64,000 nucleotides of DNA from Actinocatenispora sera (GTDB lineage: Bacteria > Actinomycetota > Actinomycetes > Mycobacteriales > Micromonosporaceae), in NCBI RefSeq assembly GCF_018324685.1, contig NZ_AP023354.1, positions 6,220,426 through 6,284,425 of the forward strand, in the 5' to 3' direction. This document shows, piece by piece, positions 16,973 through 25,685 of the stretch. The notes below the pieces were generated by a model. That model ran no database searches, was not told where the DNA came from, and was given only the letters and a program-made list of their open reading frames with translations. Each line of letters begins with the position of its first letter. Position 1 is the stretch's first letter. A program made the translations under genes and the position numbers.

Positions 16973-18526
16973 TCAGGGAAGTACCACCCTGGTGTTGGTG
17001 GCGGCGGTGAGGGAGTTCTCGCGCAGGTACGCGCGCCGCGGCGAGATGTCCACCGGCGCGGCGGAGCGTGGCCGGTCCGCGGGGACCGCCTGCACCACGA
17101 GTTCCTGGATCTGCGCGGGCTCGACCGGCGTCAGGTGGATCATGCACAGCAGCTCGCCCCGGGCTCCCGGGATCGACCAGGTGACGTCGGCCGGGGTCGC
17201 CGCCGACACGATCTGCGGCGCCGGTCGCGGTTCGGTCAGCGGGCCGATCTGTTCGATCAGCTCCTCGATGCCGGCGCGCCGCTCGGCCAGCGACCGGTCG
17301 AAATCGACGTTGTCGGCCAGGATCTGGGCGGCCAGCTCGTCGTCCCAGCGTCGGATCAGCCGGTCGGCGTCCTCGCGCAACCGCACCGTCTCCGGCCACA
17401 GCGTGATCGTCTGCGCCGGCACCCGGTCTCGGGCGAGGATGCGGCCGAGCGCCTGCTGGCACAGCTCCGACGGGTTGCCGCGATGGCTGTTGGTCAGCAC
17501 CACGACGCCGTTGCCGGAGTCCGGATGCCAGCACATGAACAGCGAGAAACCGGGCAGGCCACCGCCGTGCGACACCATCGTGCCGCGCTGTGCGTCGAGG
17601 GAGATGCGCAGGCCCAGCCCGTACCCGCCGACGAGCGGCTTCAGGCTGCCGTCGGGCTGCACGCTCAGCGATGGAGTATCGACGATCCGTACCCGCTGCA
17701 TCTCGCGGCGAGCCGCGCGGCTGAGGATGTCCACGTCGTCGGGGTGCGGCGCGCGGAAGGCGGAGCTGAGCCAGACGATCCACCGGGCCAGGTCGCGAAC
17801 GGTGCTCATGATCCCGCCGGCCGCGGCGAACGCGGCCGAGACGTTGGGCGCGTAGGGGATCCAGTTCGCCGCCGGGTCGAGCGAGTAGCCGGTGGCGCGT
17901 TCGATGCCGGCGGGCGCGGCGTTGTCGAACCAGGTCGAGGTCAGCCCCAGGGGGATCAGCAGCTCGTCGCGGACGAAGTCCTCGATCGGGCGGCCGACGG
18001 CACGCCCCACGGCGAGCCCGGCGAGCGTGAAGCCGAGGTTGGAGTACTCGTACTCGGCGCCCGGTACGTGGCTGTAGCGCAGCCCCTTCCCGACCTGGTC
18101 GAGCACCACGTCCACCGCGGCGTCGATGAACGGGTCCACCCACGAGTTGTCCTCGGTCAGCCCGCCGGACATGCTGAACAGCATCCCGAGGGTCGGTGGC
18201 GGGCACGGGTCCTCCAGCGTGCCGGACGCCGTGAACTGCGGGAAGTACATGGTGATCGGATCGTCCAGGGACAGCAGGCCACGGTCGCGGGCGAGCAGCG
18301 CCGCCGCGGCGACGAAACTCTTGGACATCGACGCGATCGGGAAGACCGTGTCCGCATCGGGTACCAGGCCGTCGTCGTTGGCGGTGCCGAAGCCGGCGGC
18401 GTGGGAGAGCCCGTCGGCCGTGACGATCCCGTACGCCAGCCCCCGGGACTGATCTGCTGCGGTGTACTGCCCGAAGAACGCGTCCAGTTCGGTCGCGATC
18501 GGGGTGCGGATCAGCTCATTCGACAT
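16973..18526 (-). CDS. Serine hydrolase, beta-lactamase class C fold, with C-terminal extension
   Basis: A 517-residue protein without a signal peptide. SMSK (SxxK) lies near residue 83 in FPIASMSKSF, YSN (YxN) near 162 in YEYSNLGFTLAG, and HGGGLPGF near 333 stands for the KTG-like third motif. Beyond residue 370 an extra region of about 150 residues, with coiled WPETVRLREDADRLIRRW and a beta-rich end, resembles the DUF3471-like C-termini of this group. Likely a peptidase or esterase on small peptides or esters. The ATG at 18526 follows AAGGTGA. It is convergent with the kinase and divergent from the peptide importer, whose cargo might be its substrate or product. Confidence 0.82.
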   Translation of the reverse strand: MSNELIRTPIATELDAFFGQYTAADQSRGLAYGIVTADGLSHAAGFGTANDDGLVPDADTVFPIASMSKSFVAAAALLARDRGLLSLDDPITMYFPQFTASGTLEDPCPPPTLGMLFSMSGGLTEDNSWVDPFIDAAVDVVLDQVGKGLRYSHVPGAEYEYSNLGFTLAGLAVGRAVGRPIEDFVRDELLIPLGLTSTWFDNAAPAGIERATGYSLDPAANWIPYAPNVSAAFAAAGGIMSTVRDLARWIVWLSSAFRAPHPDDVDILSRAARREMQRVRIVDTPSLSVQPDGSLKPLVGGYGLGLRISLDAQRGTMVSHGGGLPGFSLFMCWHPDSGNGVVVLTNSHRGNPSELCQQALGRILARDRVPAQTITLWPETVRLREDADRLIRRWDDELAAQILADNVDFDRSLAERRAGIEELIEQIGPLTEPRPAPQIVSAATPADVTWSIPGARGELLCMIHLTPVEPAQIQELVVQAVPADRPRSAAPVDISPRRAYLRENSLTAATNTRVVLP

Positions 18527-18776
18527 GCCACGATCACCTTCGGTGAGGGGTGCGCAGGACACCAGGAGCGTACGCACACAACGGAACGACCGGCCTCTTT
18601 ACATGAACGAAAATTGCTGGCAAGTTCTGTTGGTCTGCACAAAAAGTTCATCGACCGTCGGCCCTACCCTGCTGGCACCCCGATCTGAACGTCCAGGCTG
18701 GAACCCCGGCCGCGGCCCGCTCAGCTCACTTCGCAAAGTCGACATCGCCGATGTCCCGACAGGAAAGTACGCATCA
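18527..18776 (+). promoter_or_regulatory. AT-richer control region upstream of the peptide importer
   Basis: Between the divergent serine hydrolase and the binding-protein gene, bases about 18590-18660 are distinctly AT-rich. They contain ATGAAC...GTTCAT inverted hexamers and a TTGCTGGCAA palindrome at 18614-18623. This is the likely promoter-operator zone for the importer; I cannot place -35/-10 elements with confidence. Confidence 0.4.
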
Positions 18777-20318
18777 ATGAAACGGTTAAAGACGCTGTGC
18801 GGTGCGGTGGTGCTCGCTTCGACCGTGGTGCTGACGGCATGCGGCGGCTCGGGTACCGGCTCGGGTGTCGCGCAGTCCGGCGGTGACCTCGTGATGGCCC
18901 GCGCGGACGAGGCGACGAGCCTGCTGCCATCGGTACCCACCGACAACGCCTCGATCTGGGTCATCGAGGAGATCTACGACACGCTCACCGTCCCGGACCA
19001 GAGCGGCAAGAGCGTGCGGCCCTCGCTCGCCACCTCGTGGACGCAGTCGTCGGACAAGCTCAGCTGGACCTTCCATCTGCGCAAGGACGCCAAGTTCACC
19101 AACGGCAAGACGGTCACGTCGGCGGACGTGAAGTTCTCCATCGAGCAGAACCAGAAGAGCGACGCGCCGTTCTCCTTCATCGACACCGTGGTCACCGCCA
19201 TCGACACGCCGGACCCGGCGACCGTGGTGTTCCACACCAAGAAGCCGTGGTCCCCGCTGCCGGCCGACATGGCGCTGTACGCGAACTCGATCGTGCCGAA
19301 CAACTACGGCGGCAAGTCCGCCACCGAGTTCGCCGCCCACCCGATCGGGTCGGGCCCGTTCAAGTTCGCCAGCTGGTCGAAGGGCAGCAGCCTGAAGATC
19401 GTCAAGAACACCAAGTACTGGCGCAAGGGCACCCCGCACCTCGACTCGGTCACGTTCACCACGGTGCCGGACAGCAACACCCGCGCCACTCAGCTTGCCA
19501 GCAACCAGATCCAGATCAACGAGTACCCGTCGAACTCGAGCATCAAGACGCTGAAGGCGCAGCCGAACCTGACGGTGAGCATGTTCCCGTCCAGCGAGAT
19601 CGACTACATGTCGATGAACGTGCGGCGCGCGCCGTTCAACGACGTCAACGTGCGCAAGGCGATCAGCCTGGCAATCGACAAGAAGGCGATCCTCGAGGCC
19701 GTGTACTACGGGCACGGCACGCTCGCCGGCGGCTTCCTGTCCCCCACCACCTGGGCGCACAACGAGTCGATCAAGCCGGTACCGCACGACGTGGCGGCGG
19801 CGAAGGCGGCGCTGGCGAAGTCGTCGCACCCGCACGGCTTCACCACCACGATCATGGTCGGGTCCGGTTCGCAGGACTCGTCGAGCGAGGCCCAGCTGGT
19901 GCAGGGCGACCTGGCGAAGATCGGGATCAAGGTCAAGATCAAGACGCTGGATCCCAGTGCGCTGTCGACCGCGAAGCACGCGGGGAACTACGACATGGCG
20001 TTCGGCCTGTACACCACCGACATCGTGGACCCGGACGAGATCGCCCGGTTCGCCGGCACCTACGACGGCGGCTCGAACACGTTGTACTCGGGCTACAAGA
20101 ACTCGAAGATGGACTCGCTGGCGGCCACCGCGAGCAGCTCGTCGCAGCAGAGCGAGCGCAAGGCCGCGTACGACCAGATGCAGCAGATCATCGCGGACAA
20201 CGTCCCCTACGTCCCGCTGTTCTACGTTCCGGGCATCTACTCGTACGGCAAGGTGAAGGGCTTCCACCCGGCCGCCACCGGCAACTACTTCCTTGAGAAG
20301 GTCCAGCTGACCAAGTGA
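18777..20318 (+). CDS. Peptide ABC transporter substrate-binding lipoprotein (family 5)
   Basis: A 513-residue lipoprotein. MKRLKTLCGAVVLASTVV is a signal peptide and LTAC at about 19-22 is the lipobox, followed by a flexible Gly/Ser linker. The mature protein shows SBP family 5 landmarks: YDTLTVPDQ, LATSWTQSSDKLSWTFHLRKD, the signature FTNGKTVTSADVKFSIE, and a C-terminal IIADNVPYVPLFYVP. It captures di- or oligopeptides, or nickel or other small ligands, outside the membrane. The ATG at 18777 is preceded by AGGAAAG and gives the clean signal peptide. It is the first gene of a five-gene importer operon. Confidence 0.93.
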   Translation: MKRLKTLCGAVVLASTVVLTACGGSGTGSGVAQSGGDLVMARADEATSLLPSVPTDNASIWVIEEIYDTLTVPDQSGKSVRPSLATSWTQSSDKLSWTFHLRKDAKFTNGKTVTSADVKFSIEQNQKSDAPFSFIDTVVTAIDTPDPATVVFHTKKPWSPLPADMALYANSIVPNNYGGKSATEFAAHPIGSGPFKFASWSKGSSLKIVKNTKYWRKGTPHLDSVTFTTVPDSNTRATQLASNQIQINEYPSNSSIKTLKAQPNLTVSMFPSSEIDYMSMNVRRAPFNDVNVRKAISLAIDKKAILEAVYYGHGTLAGGFLSPTTWAHNESIKPVPHDVAAAKAALAKSSHPHGFTTTIMVGSGSQDSSSEAQLVQGDLAKIGIKVKIKTLDPSALSTAKHAGNYDMAFGLYTTDIVDPDEIARFAGTYDGGSNTLYSGYKNSKMDSLAATASSSSQQSERKAAYDQMQQIIADNVPYVPLFYVPGIYSYGKVKGFHPAATGNYFLEKVQLTK

Positions 20319-20324
20319 CCGCAC

Positions 20325-20352
20325 GGTCCGGGCCCGCACGCGGGCCCGGACC
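20325..20352 (+). terminator. Intra-operon stem-loop after the binding-protein gene
   Basis: GGTCCGGGCCCG and CGGGCCCGGACC form a perfect 12-bp stem with a CACG loop seven bases after the binding-protein stop and before the permease genes. Such hairpins commonly attenuate transcription or protect the upstream mRNA, so that binding protein is made in excess of the membrane components. Confidence 0.65.
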
Positions 20353-20435
20353 CGGTCGACCGGTCACGCCTTGGAGATCCCGACGGGCGCCCGCAGCCCT
20401 TTTCTGCCAGGGTCTCTCCGCCGCAAGGAGGTTCG

Positions 20436-21371
20436 ATGCTTCGTTGGTTCGCCCGACGGCTCCTGCTCGCCATCCCCGTCGTCTGGGGCGTGGTGACCAT
20501 CTCGTTCTTCATGATGCACCTCGCCCCCGGCGATCCGGCCCGTACCGCGCTCGGGGAGAAGGCCAGCGACGCCTCGGTCGCCGCACTGCGCCACCAGTGG
20601 GGGCTCGACCAGAGCATGCCGTTGCAGTACCTGAACTACCTCAAGCAACTGGTGCACGGGGACCTCGGCACGTCGGTGTACTACCACGCACCGATCACCT
20701 CGTTGATGGCCCAGCGGCTGCCGGTGACGATCATCCTGGTCGTGCTGAGCGCGATCCTCACGATGCTCATCGCGGTACCGCTGGCCTCGCGCAGCGCCAC
20801 CCACCCCAACGGCCTCGCCGCCGTGGCGGTGCGGCTGTTCAACGCGGTCGTGCAGGGCGCGCCGACGTTCTTCATCGGCGCGATGCTGATCCTGTTCCTC
20901 GGGGTACGGATCGCGATCTTCCCGGCCGGCGGCTACCCGGCCGACATCGGCGGCCGGGCCTGGGCACTGGTCCTGCCGGCGCTGACCATCGCGCTGGGCA
21001 CCGTGCCGATCATGGTGCGCGGCCTGCGCGCGGCGATGATCGAGTCGTACGGCAGCGAGTACGTCGCCTTCGCCCGGTCCAAGGGCCTGCCGGAGCGGCC
21101 CATCCGGTACGGCTACGTCCTGCGCAACGCGGGCATCTCCGGCGTCAGTATCCTCGGCATCCAGGTCGGCGCGCTCGCCAGCGGCGCGCTGGTCATCGAG
21201 CAGGTGTTCGCGATCCCGGGAATGGGTTCGATGCTGATGACCGGGATCCTCAACCGCGACTACGCCCTGGTACAGGCGTGCACGCTGGTGTTCGGTCTGC
21301 TCGTGGTCGTGGTCTATCTCGGGACCGACCTCGCCTATGCCCGCCTGGACCCGAGAGCGAGGTTGTCATGA
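20436..21371 (+). CDS. dppB: Peptide ABC transporter permease, DppB type
   Basis: A 311-residue permease with six membrane helices. The N-terminus MLRWFARRLLLAIPVVWGV and the LAPGDPA segment near 29 are DppB/OppB hallmarks. The cytoplasmic coupling loop SYGSEYVAFARSKGLPERPI is the EAA loop that docks the ATPases, and GMGSMLMTGILNRDY closes the protein. AAGGAGG precedes the ATG. The stop overlaps the next permease (ATGA at 21368-21371). The gene symbol reflects family resemblance only; the cargo could be peptides or another small solute. Confidence 0.88.
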   Translation: MLRWFARRLLLAIPVVWGVVTISFFMMHLAPGDPARTALGEKASDASVAALRHQWGLDQSMPLQYLNYLKQLVHGDLGTSVYYHAPITSLMAQRLPVTIILVVLSAILTMLIAVPLASRSATHPNGLAAVAVRLFNAVVQGAPTFFIGAMLILFLGVRIAIFPAGGYPADIGGRAWALVLPALTIALGTVPIMVRGLRAAMIESYGSEYVAFARSKGLPERPIRYGYVLRNAGISGVSILGIQVGALASGALVIEQVFAIPGMGSMLMTGILNRDYALVQACTLVFGLLVVVVYLGTDLAYARLDPRARLS

Positions 21372-22258
21372 CCGTCACCGACGCCGCCGCGGTCGCCCGG
21401 ACCGCGATCACCCCACCGCGCAAGAGCAGGGTGTGGGCGCCGGCGTGGATGCGGCGGCACAACCTGCAGCTGTGGATCGGTGCCGGCATGCTCGGCCTGA
21501 TGGTGGTCGCCGCGATCTTCGCGCCGCTGATCGCACCGCACAACCCGATCACGCCGGACGCCGCGCACGCGCTGCTGCCGGTGTCGGCGGACCACCCGTT
21601 CGGCACCGACAACCTCGGCCGCGACATCTTTTCCCGGGTGGTGTACGGCGCGCGCTCCGACCTGACGATCGCGATCGTCGCGGTCGCCGCGCCGTTCGTC
21701 ATCGGGCTCGCGTTCGGGATCGTCTCCGGCTACTTCGGTGGCTGGTTCGACAGCATCATGATGCGGCTGGCCGACATCGTCACCGCGTTCCCGTTCTTCA
21801 TCCTCGTCATCGCGCTGGTGTTCCTGATGGGCAACGGGGCCCTGTCCATCTTCATCGCGATCACCTGCGTGTCCTGGGTCGCCTACGCCCGGCTGGTACG
21901 CGGCGAGGCGATGGTGTTGCGTAACAAGGAGTTCGTGGCGGCCTGCCAGGCCAGCGGCATCTCCACGGTCGGCATCCTGGTGCGCCACTTCGTTCCCAAC
22001 GTGGTCAGCCAGGCCATCGTGTACGCGATGAGCGACATCGTGATGAACGTCGGCGTCATCGTGACCCTCAGCTACCTGGGGCTCGGGATCACACCGCCCA
22101 CCCCGGACTGGGGTTCGATGATGGCGGGCGGCCAGCAGTTCCTCGCGGGCGGCTTCTACGGCATGACGCTGTTCCCGGCGGGTGCGGTGATCTGGACCAG
22201 CCTGGCGCTGTCGTTCATCGGTGACGGGCTGACCCACCAGCTGCGGATCGACCGGTAG
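21368..22258 (+). CDS. dppC: Peptide ABC transporter permease, DppC type
   Basis: A 296-residue permease with an N-terminal cytoplasmic stretch, one helix (about 36-58), then the FGTDNLGRDIFSRVVYGAR signature of DppC/OppC proteins and five further helices. The EAA docking loop reads RNKEFVAACQASGISTVGILVRHFVPN. The end, TPDWGSMMAGGQQFL, is also typical. It overlaps dppB by four bases and lies 11 bases before the first ATPase, so the importer is translated as one block. Confidence 0.88.
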   Translation: MTVTDAAAVARTAITPPRKSRVWAPAWMRRHNLQLWIGAGMLGLMVVAAIFAPLIAPHNPITPDAAHALLPVSADHPFGTDNLGRDIFSRVVYGARSDLTIAIVAVAAPFVIGLAFGIVSGYFGGWFDSIMMRLADIVTAFPFFILVIALVFLMGNGALSIFIAITCVSWVAYARLVRGEAMVLRNKEFVAACQASGISTVGILVRHFVPNVVSQAIVYAMSDIVMNVGVIVTLSYLGLGITPPTPDWGSMMAGGQQFLAGGFYGMTLFPAGAVIWTSLALSFIGDGLTHQLRIDR

Positions 22259-22269
22259 GAAGGCGTGAC

Positions 22270-23307
22270 ATGACAGTCGATTCGACCGGCGAGCTGCTGA
22301 TCGTCGAAGGCCTCTCGCTGGAACTGGACATCGGCGGGATGCAGCTCAACGCGCTGCGGGACGTGTCGTTCTCGCTGCGTCCGGGCGAGGCCCGGGGGCT
22401 CGTGGGCGAGTCGGGCTCGGGCAAGAGCCTGACGCTGCGGGCGATCCTCGGCTTGCTGCCGCCCAACGCCCGCATCACGTCGGGCCGGATGGTGGTCGCC
22501 GGCCAGGAGTTCGACCTGACCCGGACCGACCGGGAGCACCGGCGCCGCATCGCCCGGCTGCGCGGTTCGTCGGTCGCGATGATCTTCCAGGAACCCGCCG
22601 TGGCGCTCAACCCGGTGGTACCGGTGGGCAAGCAGATCATCGACGCCGTCGCCCGCCGCGACGGGCTCACCAAGCGGGCGGCGCGCGACTACGCGCTGCA
22701 CCTGATGGACCTGGTCGGCATCCACGACGCCAGCACGAAGATCGACGCGTACCCGTTCGAGCTGTCCGGTGGGCTCAAGCAGCGGGTGATGATCGCGGCC
22801 GCGGTCGCCGGCGAGCCGCAGCTGATCCTGTGCGACGAACCGACCACCGCACTCGACGTCACGGTGCAGAAGCAGATCCTGAGCCTGTTCACCCACCTGC
22901 GCGACGAGCTGCACGCCAGCCTGCTCTACGTCACCCACGATCTCGCGGTGGTGGCGCAGCTGTGCGACTCGGTCACGGTGCTCTACTCCGGCGAGGTGAT
23001 GGAGTCCTCGGACGATCTGCGCGCGGTGTTCGACGGCGCGCAGCATCCCTACACCGAGGCGCTGCTGCGATCCACGCCGGACGTCGACCGCATCGAGCAA
23101 CGGCTCTACTCGATTCCCGGCAGCGCCGCCTCGCTGAGCGAACGTGCCGGCGGGTGCCAGTTCGCGCGGCGCTGCGAGTACGCCCGGGACGACTGTCGCA
23201 CCGGCGCGATCCCGGACACCTCAGGCACCCCGGGCCGGGTCGTACGGTGCCTGCACAAGGTCGGCGCGCCCGCCGACGGCGTACCCGTGGGAGGCATCGA
23301 TGGCTGA
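22270..23307 (+). CDS. dppD: Peptide ABC transporter ATP-binding protein, DppD type
   Basis: A 345-residue ATPase. Walker A is GESGSGKS near 46, the Q-loop is MIFQEPAVALNP near 104, the signature reads LSGGLKQRV near 165 and Walker B is LILCDEPTTALDV near 185. The C-terminal oligopeptide/dipeptide ABC domain contains four cysteines, CQFARRCEYARDDC plus one in VVRCLH. In some relatives this pattern coordinates an iron-sulfur cluster. The ATG at 22270 follows AGGAAGG. The gene overlaps the second ATPase by eight bases. Confidence 0.88.
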   Translation: MTVDSTGELLIVEGLSLELDIGGMQLNALRDVSFSLRPGEARGLVGESGSGKSLTLRAILGLLPPNARITSGRMVVAGQEFDLTRTDREHRRRIARLRGSSVAMIFQEPAVALNPVVPVGKQIIDAVARRDGLTKRAARDYALHLMDLVGIHDASTKIDAYPFELSGGLKQRVMIAAAVAGEPQLILCDEPTTALDVTVQKQILSLFTHLRDELHASLLYVTHDLAVVAQLCDSVTVLYSGEVMESSDDLRAVFDGAQHPYTEALLRSTPDVDRIEQRLYSIPGSAASLSERAGGCQFARRCEYARDDCRTGAIPDTSGTPGRVVRCLHKVGAPADGVPVGGIDG

Positions 23308-24151
23308 GGTCGACGGCGTGGGCGTGCCGGTGGACGAACCGCTGCTGCGGTGCACCGACGTCAACATCAGCTTTGCCCAGCGCGGCAAGGCGGAGCGCTT
23401 CCACGCGGTACGCGACGCCTCGCTCGAGGTGGGTTCGGCCGACATCGTGGGCCTGGTCGGCGAGTCCGGGTCGGGCAAGTCGACGCTGGCGCGGGCGATC
23501 GTCGGGCTGCAGCGGATCGACTCGGGTGCCATCGAGTTCCAGGGCAGGCCGTTCGGGCGCACCCGTACCGCCGAGGACCGGCGCGGCATTCAGATGATCT
23601 TCCAGGACCCCTTCGGTTCGCTGGATCCGCGGATGAAGATCCGCTCCGCGCTGGCCGAGATCATCCGGCGGCACACCCCGCTGCGTGGCAAGCAGATCGA
23701 CGCGCGGTGCGCCGAGTTGATGGACATGGTGCAGCTGCCGCGATCGATCCTGTCCTCCCGGCCCGCCGGCATGTCGGGCGGGCAGCGCCAGCGCGTCGCG
23801 ATCGCGCGGGCGCTGTCGATCAACCCGCGGCTGCTGGTCGCCGACGAGCCGGTCGCCGCGCTCGACGTGTCGGTACAGGCGGGCATCGTGAACCTGCTGT
23901 CGGACCTGCGCCGCGACGTCGGGCTGTCGATCCTGTTCATCTCGCACGACCTGTCGATCGTGCGCACCCTGTGCGACTCGGTGAACGTGATCTACCGCGG
24001 CGACATCGTGGAGTCGCGGCCGTGCGCCGAGCTGTTCGACGACCCGCGCAGCGACTACACCAGAACCCTGTTGAGTGCGATCCCCCGGCTCAACGGGCCG
24101 CGTACCGAGGGCCTCGCGCAGGGGCAGTCGCTCGGCGCGCGGCGCCGCTAG
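23300..24151 (+). CDS. dppF: Peptide ABC transporter ATP-binding protein, DppF type (short)
   Basis: A 283-residue ATPase. Walker A is GESGSGKST near 53, the Q-loop is MIFQDPFGSLDPRMK, the signature is MSGGQRQRVAIARAL and Walker B is LLVADEPVAALDV. Unlike most DppF proteins it ends soon after YTRTLLSAIP and lacks the C-terminal cysteine-bearing oligopeptide domain, so the two ATPases are asymmetric. GGGAGG at 23289-23294 positions the ATG at 23300 inside the end of dppD. It ends one base before the convergent Rieske gene, with no visible terminator between them. Confidence 0.88.
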   Translation: MAEVDGVGVPVDEPLLRCTDVNISFAQRGKAERFHAVRDASLEVGSADIVGLVGESGSGKSTLARAIVGLQRIDSGAIEFQGRPFGRTRTAEDRRGIQMIFQDPFGSLDPRMKIRSALAEIIRRHTPLRGKQIDARCAELMDMVQLPRSILSSRPAGMSGGQRQRVAIARALSINPRLLVADEPVAALDVSVQAGIVNLLSDLRRDVGLSILFISHDLSIVRTLCDSVNVIYRGDIVESRPCAELFDDPRSDYTRTLLSAIPRLNGPRTEGLAQGQSLGARRR

Positions 24152-24152
24152 G

Positions 24153-24599
24153 CTAAGACTGGTCGGCGACCACCTCGCCGGCCTTGACCCGCACCGCGAA
24201 GGTGGCCAGCGGGCGCGGTGCCGGTCCAGAGACGTTCTTGCCGGTGAGCGCGTCGTAGACGGAGCCGTGGCACGGGCAGTGCAGCTGCGAGCCGGCCGGC
24301 GCGACCGTGCAGCCCTGATGGGTGCAGATCGCGCTGAACGCCACCGCCGTGTCCTGGTCCGGCCGCGCCACGATCAGCTTCTCGCCCTTCGGCCCGGTGG
24401 CCGACACGGCACCGCGCACCGGCACCTTGTCCAGCGCGACCAGGCCGGCGGGGTGGCCCTTGCCCTGGCCCTGCTGCCCGCCGTCGGAGCCGCTGTCCTC
24501 GCCGTCGTCTCCGCCACTGCAGGCGGCGAGCGTACCGGCGGCGGCAAGCGCGCCGCCGGCGGCGAGCACCCCGCGGCGGGTCGGACGTACCTGGCTCAT
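24153..24599 (-). CDS. Rieske [2Fe-2S] lipoprotein with Tat-type signal
   Basis: A 148-residue exported iron-sulfur protein. PTRRGVLAAGG at 6-16 is a twin-arginine signal and LAAC with Cys27 is a lipobox, so it should be folded in the cytoplasm and anchored outside. A Gly/Asp/Gln-rich linker follows. The Rieske domain has CTHQGC (Cys92, His94, disulfide Cys97) and CPCHGS (Cys108, disulfide Cys110, His111), the complete set for a high-potential cluster. It is coupled (ATGA overlap at 24596-24599) to a small membrane protein, its likely partner in a short electron-transfer unit. Confidence 0.92.
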   Translation of the reverse strand: MSQVRPTRRGVLAAGGALAAAGTLAACSGGDDGEDSGSDGGQQGQGKGHPAGLVALDKVPVRGAVSATGPKGEKLIVARPDQDTAVAFSAICTHQGCTVAPAGSQLHCPCHGSVYDALTGKNVSGPAPRPLATFAVRVKAGEVVADQS

Positions 24600-25012
24600 G
24601 TGGTGTCTCCTCGTGATTCGACGCGGCGCAGGATCAGCACCGCGAGCGCGCAGATGATCGCGCCCAGCTCGGCGAGCTCGCACAGCAACTGCGGTACGCC
24701 GTCGGTGGTCTCCCGGAAGCCGAACAGGCCGACCGTGACCGACAGCCAGAAGGCGACGAGCGTCGCGGCGCCGAAGGCGAACATGCCCAGCACCGGCAGC
24801 CAGTGCCGCCACAGCAGCGCGCCCAGACCGATGGCCAGCCCGCCGACCGCGTTGAGCACGAACAGCGGACCGATCGCCGTACCGCCGCCCAGGCCCTCGG
24901 CCCACAGCTGCAGGTGCACCGCGGCGGACAGCAGGACGCCGGCAACGCCGACGGCGGTCAGGGCCTGCCCGGCGGTCGCGACGGCTCGCCGCCGGTGAAC
25001 GGTTTCGATCAT
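24596..25012 (-). CDS. Small four-helix membrane protein coupled to the Rieske gene
   Basis: A 138-residue protein starting MIETVHRRRAVATAGQALT, with four predicted membrane helices (about 14-33, 44-66, 72-95, 108-130). There are no cysteines or obvious haem-binding histidine pairs beyond His33 and His69, so haem binding cannot be claimed. GGAGGTCCC before the ATG at 25012 fixes the start; the longer frame to 25084 is less likely. The overlap with the Rieske lipoprotein suggests a membrane anchor or electron-transfer partner. I do not recognise the family beyond a general actinobacterial membrane protein. Confidence 0.7.
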   Translation of the reverse strand: MIETVHRRRAVATAGQALTAVGVAGVLLSAAVHLQLWAEGLGGGTAIGPLFVLNAVGGLAIGLGALLWRHWLPVLGMFAFGAATLVAFWLSVTVGLFGFRETTDGVPQLLCELAELGAIICALAVLILRRVESRGDTT

Positions 25013-25102
25013 GGGACCTCCTCCCCGCCCCATCACGAACCGCGCTCCCGAACCGTTCAACCCCGGCCACGGAAACTTCTGCACCGCGGCGCCGGTGGCC
25101 GC

Positions 25103-25525
25103 TCAGACGGTGAGCCGTACCGGGTCGCCGTCCTCCAGGTGGAACGCGTCCCGGAGCCGGACATCGGTGACGACTTCGACGACGGTGCGTGGATGCGACC
25201 CGGTACCGGCCTCGTTCTCGTCCGTGCGCATGATGAACGCCGGCCGGTCGAACACGTGGCAGGGCACCAGGTTGACGCCCCGGCCGACCTCCGCGGCGTC
25301 GATGTGGATCCGCCGGCTCGGCAGCGGCCACGGTTCGTCCAGCTCGACGTTGAGGCTGCCCGGGTAGAGCACCATCCCGGTGTACCGCTGGTAGACGGCC
25401 CGGTGCATCGACACCCACTGCCCGTAGTCGCCGATGCCCGGACGCACCCGTCCCTGCAGGACCTGCAGCACCGCTCGGCCTGCGCGATGCGGCCGGTTCG
25501 GTTCGAGATCGTCGCCGTCGCCCAT
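25103..25525 (-). CDS. CTP-dependent riboflavin kinase domain protein (archaeal RibK/DUF120 type)
   Basis: A 140-residue protein. Landmarks of the archaeal riboflavin kinase barrel are present in order: LQGRVRPGIGDYGQW near 30-44, MVLYPGSLNVELD near 59-71 (the YPGTLNV box), FIMRTDENEAGTGSHPRTVVE near 105-125 and VRLRDAFHLEDGDPVRLTV at the end. In archaea this fold phosphorylates riboflavin to FMN using CTP, and is unrelated to bacterial RibF. The ATG at 25525 follows GGAGG. In a bacterium that should already have RibF, this could be a second flavin kinase or a sugar/nucleoside relative; catalytic activity is inferred from motifs only. Confidence 0.72.
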   Translation of the reverse strand: MGDGDDLEPNRPHRAGRAVLQVLQGRVRPGIGDYGQWVSMHRAVYQRYTGMVLYPGSLNVELDEPWPLPSRRIHIDAAEVGRGVNLVPCHVFDRPAFIMRTDENEAGTGSHPRTVVEVVTDVRLRDAFHLEDGDPVRLTV

Positions 25526-25685
25526 CGCTGCTCCCCTCCGCACCGTCACCGTACGCCGCCGGGCTGCCGCGATCCCGGCAGCGTCGAGCGATCAAGCCGA
25601 CCGGTTGCCGGGGCCGCCTGACGCCCGCGGTGCCGGCACGCCGCGCCGCGGGCCGTCGAACCAGCCGGCACCGCGCCGGCCCCGA

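Noticed and set aside
15674-18688. A plus-strand frame of about 1000 codons across the histidine kinase and serine hydrolase
   Set aside because: No motif, composition of a GC-rich shadow, and both real genes are strongly supported.
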